This document shows positions 58,129-64,000 of a stretch of 64,000 nt of DNA, piece by piece. A program made the position numbers and the translations under genes. A model generated the notes under the pieces. That model was given only the letters and a program-made list of their open reading frames with translations. It ran no database searches and was not told the DNA's origin. Every line of letters starts with the position of its first letter. The first letter of the stretch is position 1. Source of the DNA: Spiribacter roseus (GTDB lineage: Bacteria; Pseudomonadota; Gammaproteobacteria; Nitrococcales; Nitrococcaceae); the NCBI RefSeq assembly GCF_002813635.1, contig NZ_CP016382.1, forward strand, positions 124,001-188,000, given 5' to 3'.

Positions 58129-59615
58129 ACCAGGACACCATCGCCGAGCACCGCCAGCACGGTTTCAACCGCGTGCCGCTGGTGCGCGAGCTGCTCGCCG
58201 ACCTCGAGACGCCGCTTTCCACCTATCTCAAGCTGGCCGCCGATGCCGGCAGCTATCTGTTCGAATCGGTCCAGGGCGGCGAGAAGTGGGGGCGCTATTC
58301 GATCATCGGGCTGCCCTGCCAGCGCCAGTACCGCATCCACGGTCACCGCATCGAGACCTGGGAGAACGGCGAGTGCACCGCCACCCAGACCGTCGATGAT
58401 CCCCTGGAGTGGGTCGAGCACCGGCACCGCGCCGTGCGCGCCGCACCGCCCGAGGGCCTGCCGGGACTGCCGCGTTTCATCGGTGGGCTGGTGGGCTACT
58501 TCGGCTACGACACGATCCGCTATATCGAGCCGCGGCTCGCCGAGTGTCCCAACCCGGATCCGCTGGGCGTGCCCGACATCCTGCTCATGGAGTCCGAGGA
58601 GGTGCTGGTGTTCGACAACCTCGCCGGCCGGCTCTATGTGGTGGTCAACATCGATCCCGCCGAGGCCGACGGCCTGGCCCGCGGCGAGGCGCGGCTCGAC
58701 GGGCTGGCCACGCAGCTGCGCACCCGGACCCTGCAGGACGCCGCCCCGGCGACGCCGCGGGTGGTCGCCGAGGAGGATTTCGACTCGTCCATTGGCCGCG
58801 ACGACTACGAGGCCATCGTCGAGCGCATCCGGCAGTACATCATCGACGGCGACTGCATGCAGGTGGTGCCGTCACGGCGCATGAGCGCCGACTACCATGG
58901 CCGGCCGCTGGATCTGTACCGTGCGCTGCGCGGCACCAACCCGTCGCCGTATCTGTTCTTTCTGGACTTTGGCGACTTCCAGGTGGTGGGCTCGTCGCCG
59001 GAAATCCTCGCCCGGCTCGAGGACGGCGAGGCGACGGTGCGCCCCATCGCCGGCACCCGCCGGCGCGGCGCCACCGCTGAAGAGGACCGCGCCCTCGAGA
59101 CCGAACTGCTGGCCGATCCCAAGGAGCGCGCCGAACACCTGATGCTGATCGATCTGGGCCGCAACGACATCGGCCGGGTCAGCGAACTGGGCAGCGTGCG
59201 GCTGACCGACCGCATGACCATCGAGCGCTACAGCCATGTCATGCACATCGTCTCGAACGTCACCGGGCGGCTGCGCGAGGGCCTGGGGCCCATGGATCTG
59301 CTGCGCGCGACCCACCCGGCGGGCACCCTCAGCGGTGCGCCCAAGATCCGCGCGATGGAGATCATCGACGAGGTCGAGCCGGTCAAGCGCGGGGTCTATG
59401 GCGGCGCGGTGGGGTATCTGTCGTGGTCGGGCAACATGGACACGGCCATCGCCATCCGCACCGCGGTGATCAAGGATGGACGCGTGCATGTGCAGGCCGG
59501 TGGCGGCGTCGTCCACGACTCCGACCCCCAGGCCGAGTGGGAGGAGACGGTGAACAAGGGCCGGGCGCTGTTCCGGGCGGTGGCCATGGCCGAGGCGGGG
59601 CTCGAGCCGCGCTGA
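58125..59615 (+). CDS. trpE: Anthranilate synthase component I
   Basis: A 496-residue chorismate-utilising enzyme, first of tryptophan synthesis. The feedback-site region [19 protein letters not shown] and the catalytic blocks [22 protein letters not shown] and [19 protein letters not shown] are present. It overlaps gph and is separated from trpG and trpD by a 3-kb minus-strand insertion. I see no trp leader peptide in front of it. Confidence 0.97.
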   Translation: MNQDTIAEHRQHGFNRVPLVRELLADLETPLSTYLKLAADAGSYLFESVQGGEKWGRYSIIGLPCQRQYRIHGHRIETWENGECTATQTVDDPLEWVEHRHRAVRAAPPEGLPGLPRFIGGLVGYFGYDTIRYIEPRLAECPNPDPLGVPDILLMESEEVLVFDNLAGRLYVVVNIDPAEADGLARGEARLDGLATQLRTRTLQDAAPATPRVVAEEDFDSSIGRDDYEAIVERIRQYIIDGDCMQVVPSRRMSADYHGRPLDLYRALRGTNPSPYLFFLDFGDFQVVGSSPEILARLEDGEATVRPIAGTRRRGATAEEDRALETELLADPKERAEHLMLIDLGRNDIGRVSELGSVRLTDRMTIERYSHVMHIVSNVTGRLREGLGPMDLLRATHPAGTLSGAPKIRAMEIIDEVEPVKRGVYGGAVGYLSWSGNMDTAIAIRTAVIKDGRVHVQAGGGVVHDSDPQAEWEETVNKGRALFRAVAMAEAGLEPR

Positions 59616-59625
59616 ACGTCCCCGG

Positions 59626-59925
59626 CTAGGCGCGGATGTACTGCCAGCCCGCCTGCTGCAGACGGGCGATCGCCACCACCGCTGAATCGGTCTCGGCCAC
59701 GCCGGCGTCATTGTTCAGGCCCTGACGGGTCAGGCTCGTGCGGCAGAGCACCAGCTGCGCGTCGGTGTCGGGGTCGGGGTGTTCCAGCGCCGCTGCCACC
59801 GCCGCCGCGTTGGCGATGATGCGCAGCTCCGCCGCCGGCGCCATGGCCCTGAAATTGAGCAGATTGCGGCGCGCCCGGGCCAGCGACCCGGCGGTCGGCG
59901 CATGAAAGATCACCCGGTCGGTCAT
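59626..59925 (-). CDS. DsrE-like protein encoded with an ABC transporter
   Basis: A 99-residue protein that resembles the DsrE/YchN alpha-beta family: DRVIFHAPTAGSLARARRNL, then AELRIIANAAAVAAAL. A single Cys lies in LVLCRTSLTRQG at the place where DsrE-like proteins carry a sulfur-relay Cys. The start overlaps the ABC ATPase stop (ATGA), so it is probably co-expressed. A sulfur-related function for the transporter is possible but only inferred. Confidence 0.7.
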   Translation of the reverse strand: MTDRVIFHAPTAGSLARARRNLLNFRAMAPAAELRIIANAAAVAAALEHPDPDTDAQLVLCRTSLTRQGLNNDAGVAETDSAVVAIARLQQAGWQYIRA

Positions 59926-60674
59926 GGCGCGGCCCCTTCGCCGATCAGGCGCTCGACCTCGTGGACGGTCCGGCGGAAGCCGGGATCATCGCGGCGCTCA
60001 TCCAGCGGCAGATCCACCTCAAGCAGCGCCCGGACCCGCGCCGGCTGACGGGAGCCGGCGTGGCCAAGCACCATGATGCGGTCGCTCAGCAGGGTGGCCT
60101 CCTCGATGTCGTGGGTGACGAACACGATGGCGGCCGTGGTCTGGCGGCGCAGGGCGATCAGCGCCTGCTGCAGCCGCCCGCGGGTCATCGCATCAAGGGC
60201 CGAGAAGGGCTCGTCCATGAACAGCACCCGCGGCTGGACCGCCAGCGCCCGGGCCAGGCCGACGCGCTGCTGCTGACCGCCCGACAGATGGTGGGGCCAG
60301 CGATGGAGGAACTCGCCCAGGCCGACCTGCTCGAGGTGGTGACGGGCGCGTGACTGGCGCTCGGCGCGTGGCACGCCGAGGTTCTCCAGCCCCAGCTCGA
60401 CGTTGCCGAGGACACGCCGCCACGGCAGCAGGCGCGGCGACTGGAACACCATGGCGCTGTCGCGGGCCTTGCGCGGCGCGTGACGGGGCCGCTCGATGCG
60501 GCCGGCCAGTGGCGGCAGCAGGCCGGCGAGGGCGCGCAGCAGCGTCGATTTGCCTACCCCCGAGGGCCCGACGATGGCGATCAGCCCCTGGGCCTGAAGC
60601 GTCAGATCGACCCCCTCGAGGACCGGGGCGTCGCCGAAGCCCACGGCCAGCTGCTCGGCGCTCAGTACTGCCAT
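59922..60674 (-). CDS. ABC transporter ATP-binding protein (NitT/TauT type)
   Basis: A 250-residue ATPase. Walker A is GPSGVGKSTLLRALAG, the signature LSGGQQQRVGLARAL, and Walker B VLFMDEPFSALDAMTR, followed by FVTHDIEEATLLSDR. It matches ATPases of nitrate, sulfonate, taurine or thiamine-precursor importers. It overlaps the permease gene by 13 bases and the DsrE-like gene by four. Confidence 0.92.
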   Translation of the reverse strand: MAVLSAEQLAVGFGDAPVLEGVDLTLQAQGLIAIVGPSGVGKSTLLRALAGLLPPLAGRIERPRHAPRKARDSAMVFQSPRLLPWRRVLGNVELGLENLGVPRAERQSRARHHLEQVGLGEFLHRWPHHLSGGQQQRVGLARALAVQPRVLFMDEPFSALDAMTRGRLQQALIALRRQTTAAIVFVTHDIEEATLLSDRIMVLGHAGSRQPARVRALLEVDLPLDERRDDPGFRRTVHEVERLIGEGAAP

Positions 60675-61426
60675 TGCAGGATCCGTCGCTGCAGCATGAC
60701 GAACACCGCGTCCACCAGGGCATAGAGACCGGCGATGGTCAGCATGTAGACCACCACGATGTCGGTGGCGAGCAGGCTCGAGGCTTCCATCATGCGCTGA
60801 CCGATGCCGGTGATGCCGAACAGCTCCGCGGCCACCACCGTCATCCAGCCCTGGCCCAGGCCGGCACGCAGCCCGCCGAGGATGCCGGGCGCCGCGGCGG
60901 GCAGGGTGATCTTGCGCAGCCGCACCAGCGGCTGGTTCTGCCCGAAAGCCGCGGCAAGCTCCTGATAACCCGGGTCAATGGCATCCACCGCGCTGTAACT
61001 GGCGAAGTAGTTGATCCAGAACACACCGATGCTGATGATAAACGCCGCCGCGGTCGGGGTGATGCCAAACCAGATGATGGCGAACGGGATCCAGGCGAGT
61101 GGCGGGATCGGGCGCAGCAGCCGCGCCAGCCAGGCATGCACCGCATCAAAGGCGGGGAACATCGCCGCACTCATGCCCACCGCAATGCCCAGGCTCGAGC
61201 CCAGCAGCAGACCAATCCCGTAGTGCTGCAGGCTCGAGACCACCATGGTCTGCCAGATGCCGTCACGGATCTCCTGGGCGAGCACGCCGGGGATCGCTGA
61301 GGGCAGCGGCACCAGAGTATTCGGGAGCAGTCCCAGCCGCAGGATGCCCTCCCACAGCAGCAGGAACCCGGCGAGTCCCGCCGCGCTCGCGACCAGCCGC
61401 CTGCCACGGGGTCCGGCGTCAATCAC
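60662..61426 (-). CDS. ABC transporter permease (NitT/TauT type)
   Basis: A 254-residue membrane protein with about six helices. The inner loop contacting the ATPase is around YQELAAAFGQNQPLVRLRKI, and PLAWIPFAIIWFGITPTAAA is typical of the taurine/nitrate permease family. I use the GTG at 61426, which overlaps the binding-protein stop by eight bases, since the longer open frame would lie wholly inside that gene. Confidence 0.9.
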   Translation of the reverse strand: MIDAGPRGRRLVASAAGLAGFLLLWEGILRLGLLPNTLVPLPSAIPGVLAQEIRDGIWQTMVVSSLQHYGIGLLLGSSLGIAVGMSAAMFPAFDAVHAWLARLLRPIPPLAWIPFAIIWFGITPTAAAFIISIGVFWINYFASYSAVDAIDPGYQELAAAFGQNQPLVRLRKITLPAAAPGILGGLRAGLGQGWMTVVAAELFGITGIGQRMMEASSLLATDIVVVYMLTIAGLYALVDAVFVMLQRRILQWQY

Positions 61427-62471
61427 CGTCGGTCGCCGCCTCGTAGAGCGTGTCGTTGAAAAGCGCCGAAAGATCGACCGGCTTGACCAGGCTGCCCTGG
61501 CGGATCTGGAAGTCATGCATCCGGCGGGTGCCCTCGCGGATGGCGGCCGGATCGGCGACGTAGTTGGACGCCGGCGACTGCAGGGCGCGCTCAACGGTGG
61601 CCAGCGGGATCAGGCGCTTGCCCACGAACTCGCGCACGTAGGGCGCGACCTCGGTGGGCTGGTCGTTGAGCTGCCGTGTGGCGCGCTCATGCAGGGCCAG
61701 CAGGCGGATCAGGGCCTCGCGCTCGTTGGCGATCACCGACTCCCGCGCCGCCAGCACCGCGCCGGGCTGGCCGGGCAGCATGTCGCCGGCGGTGGCCACC
61801 ACCCGCGCGCCATCCACCCGCTCGCGCACCGTGGTCAGGATCGGCTCAAGCGTCGACGCCCCGTCCACGGCGCCGGCGAGCAGCGCCTGCTGAACCCGGT
61901 CGGCGCCCATGGGCAGGATCTCGACGGCATCAACGCCCACGTCCAGTTCCTCGATCAGCCAGTGGCGCAGGACCGTGTCCGGGACCGAGCCCTGGGGAAA
62001 GGTGGCGATGCGCGGGCGGCTGCCGGTGCGTTCCTCGAACAGCTCGAACGCCGCCGCGGCATCATCGGGTTCATCGGCGAAGGCCTCGGCCAGTTCCCCG
62101 GTGGCCATCAGCCCGATCTGCTCCTGAATGCTCGCGGCCAGCACTTGGATGGGGATATCGCGGCTGCGGCTGACCATGGCCGGGCCAATGCCGAACACCA
62201 TGACATCGAGCTCGCCCGAGGCGAGGGCCTGGACCATGGCCGGTCCACTCCCAAAACGGGTCAGGGACAGATCCAGCCCCGCCTCGTCCGCCCAGCCCGC
62301 TTCCTCGAGCACGAACAGCTGCGCCACCGGCAGGATCGGCATGTAGCCCACCTCGAGGGTCACCGGCGACTCGGCCCGGGGGGCGGCCGCCGTCAGTGCC
62401 AGCACCGCCCCCAGGGCGAGGGCGATCAGTGGGTTGCGGGTCGAACGGTTCAAGCGCTGGTGGGCAGACAT
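61419..62471 (-). CDS. ABC transporter substrate-binding protein (NitT/TauT type)
   Basis: A 350-residue exported binding protein. The signal peptide ends near residue 33 (AAAPRAES), and the mature part begins VTLEVGYMPILPVAQLFVLEEAG, a typical NMT1/SsuA/TauA-like opening, followed by FGSGPAMVQALASGELDVMV. The substrate is unknown: nitrate, sulfonates, aliphatic amines or pyrimidine precursors are family options. The ATG at 62471 has GGAA about six bases upstream and starts a three-component importer plus DsrE-like operon. Confidence 0.9.
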   Translation of the reverse strand: MSAHQRLNRSTRNPLIALALGAVLALTAAAPRAESPVTLEVGYMPILPVAQLFVLEEAGWADEAGLDLSLTRFGSGPAMVQALASGELDVMVFGIGPAMVSRSRDIPIQVLAASIQEQIGLMATGELAEAFADEPDDAAAAFELFEERTGSRPRIATFPQGSVPDTVLRHWLIEELDVGVDAVEILPMGADRVQQALLAGAVDGASTLEPILTTVRERVDGARVVATAGDMLPGQPGAVLAARESVIANEREALIRLLALHERATRQLNDQPTEVAPYVREFVGKRLIPLATVERALQSPASNYVADPAAIREGTRRMHDFQIRQGSLVKPVDLSALFNDTLYEAATDGD

Positions 62472-62505
62472 ACGGGTTCCATCGCTGATCAAACCCCAAA
62501 GCTTA

Positions 62506-62555
62506 CTCAGTCTGAGCACTCCGCGTTAAATAACGAACTGGAATATCCATATTCC
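62506..62555. promoter_or_regulatory. Palindromic operator candidates between the ABC operon and trpG
   Basis: The 165-base divergent region holds two dyads: CTCAGTCTGAG (62506-62516) and GGAATATCCATATTCC (62540-62555), the latter a perfect 16-base palindrome with seven-base arms. An AT-rich stretch lies between them. The positions suit binding of a dimeric regulator to either divergent promoter, but the regulator is unknown. Confidence 0.5.
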
Positions 62556-62636
62556 CGCCGCCCTGGGACTCGCGCCGGGGCCCATCCGGGTTATCCTGTC
62601 GGGTGTCAGTCAGTGCCAGCCATGTGAGCGAACGCC

Positions 62637-63260
<624 letters not shown>

Positions 63261-64000
63261 TCTTGACCACGCCGAAATGACCGCGGTCATGCAGCGGATC
63301 ATGACCGGCGAGGCCACGGGGGCACAGATCGGCGGGTTTCTGATCGGTCTGGGGATGAAGGGCGAGACGGTCACCGAGATCGCCGCGGCGGCGGCGGTGA
63401 TGCGCGAGCTGGCCATGCGGGTCGAAGTGGATCGCACCCATCTGGTGGACACCTGCGGCACCGGCGGCGACGCCCGCGGCACGTTCAATATCTCCACGGC
63501 TACCGCGTTTGTGGTGGCGGCGGCCGGCGGTCGGGTGGCCAAGCACGGCAACCGCTCGGTCTCGAGCGCCTCGGGCAGTGCCGATCTGCTGCAGATCGCC
63601 GGGGCGCGTCTCGATCTGGAGCCCGCGGCCGTGGCCGAGTGCATCGACACCGAGGGCGTGGGGTTCATCTTCGCCCCGCAGCACCACCAGGCCATGCGCC
63701 ATGCCATCGGCCCGCGCCGCGAGATGGGCGTGCGCACCCTGTTCAACCTGCTGGGACCCCTCACCAACCCCGCGGGCGCTCCCAATCAACTGCTGGGCGT
63801 CTATGACGCCGCCTGGGTGCGGCCCATCGCCGAAGTGCTGCGCACCCTGGGCAGCGAGCGGGTGATGGTGGTGCATTCGGAAGACGGTCTTGATGAGATC
63901 AGCATCGCCGCCCCCACCCGGGTGGCGGAACTGCGCAACGGCGAGGTACGTGAATACACGATCCGTCCCGAGGACTTCGGCCTGGAGTCGGCTTCGCTCG

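Overview
The window is a dense, GC-rich stretch of gammaproteobacterial chromosome. Gene families and gene orders (metX-metW-DUF4426, gshB-tonB-ruvX-pyrR-pyrB-pyrC', a coxB-coxA-coxC/SURF1/ctaA/ctaB operon, tkt-gap-pgk-pyk) fit an Ectothiorhodospiraceae-like aerobe, possibly a streamlined halophile such as Spiribacter; that placement is inference. Genes are packed with many ATGA/GTGA overlaps. I see no rRNA, tRNA, CRISPR array, insertion sequence or prophage.

Layout: 1-6.5 kb holds a cytochrome c oxidase operon with heme A synthesis (coxB end, coxA, a 37-aa membrane peptide where Cox11 usually sits, coxC, SURF1, a CxxxC protein, ctaA, ctaB). 6.5-16.4 kb has a tandem universal stress protein, a CPA2 antiporter, lipA, tusA, sohB, a small operon of an unknown gene with CtaG (PF09678 type) and SCO, then ilvD and zapE. 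16.6-27.4 kb is a long minus-strand run: HDAC-fold deacetylase, metX/metW/DUF4426, yggT, proC, yggS, a pyr operon with a catalytically degenerate dihydroorotase, ruvX, a TonB-like protein and gshB. A FitAB-type toxin-antitoxin pair lies at 27.4-28.2 kb.

28.2-38 kb is the most striking locus: a minus-strand operon led by a guanidine-I (ykkC) riboswitch, coding for an ABC importer, two DUF1989 proteins (the carboxyguanidine deiminase pair), a biotin-dependent carboxylase usually annotated as urea carboxylase, and allophanate hydrolase. Together these give uptake of guanidine and its breakdown to ammonia and CO2. Next, metK and ahcY are separated by an S-adenosylhomocysteine riboswitch, so the window carries two metabolite riboswitches.

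41.7-47.3 kb encodes transketolase and lower glycolysis (gap, pgk, pyk), followed by purC. 48.2-55.6 kb is a photolyase / SDR / SnoaL-like / MFS / cyclopropane synthase / DUF1365 / FAD oxidoreductase cluster of the kind elsewhere induced by singlet oxygen or light; no regulator for it is seen here. 55.6-64 kb has moaB, a TetR regulator, rpe-gph-trpE, then a minus-strand DsrE-like protein plus NitT/TauT-type ABC importer inserted between trpE and trpG-trpD, with the 62.5 kb divergent region carrying a perfect palindrome.
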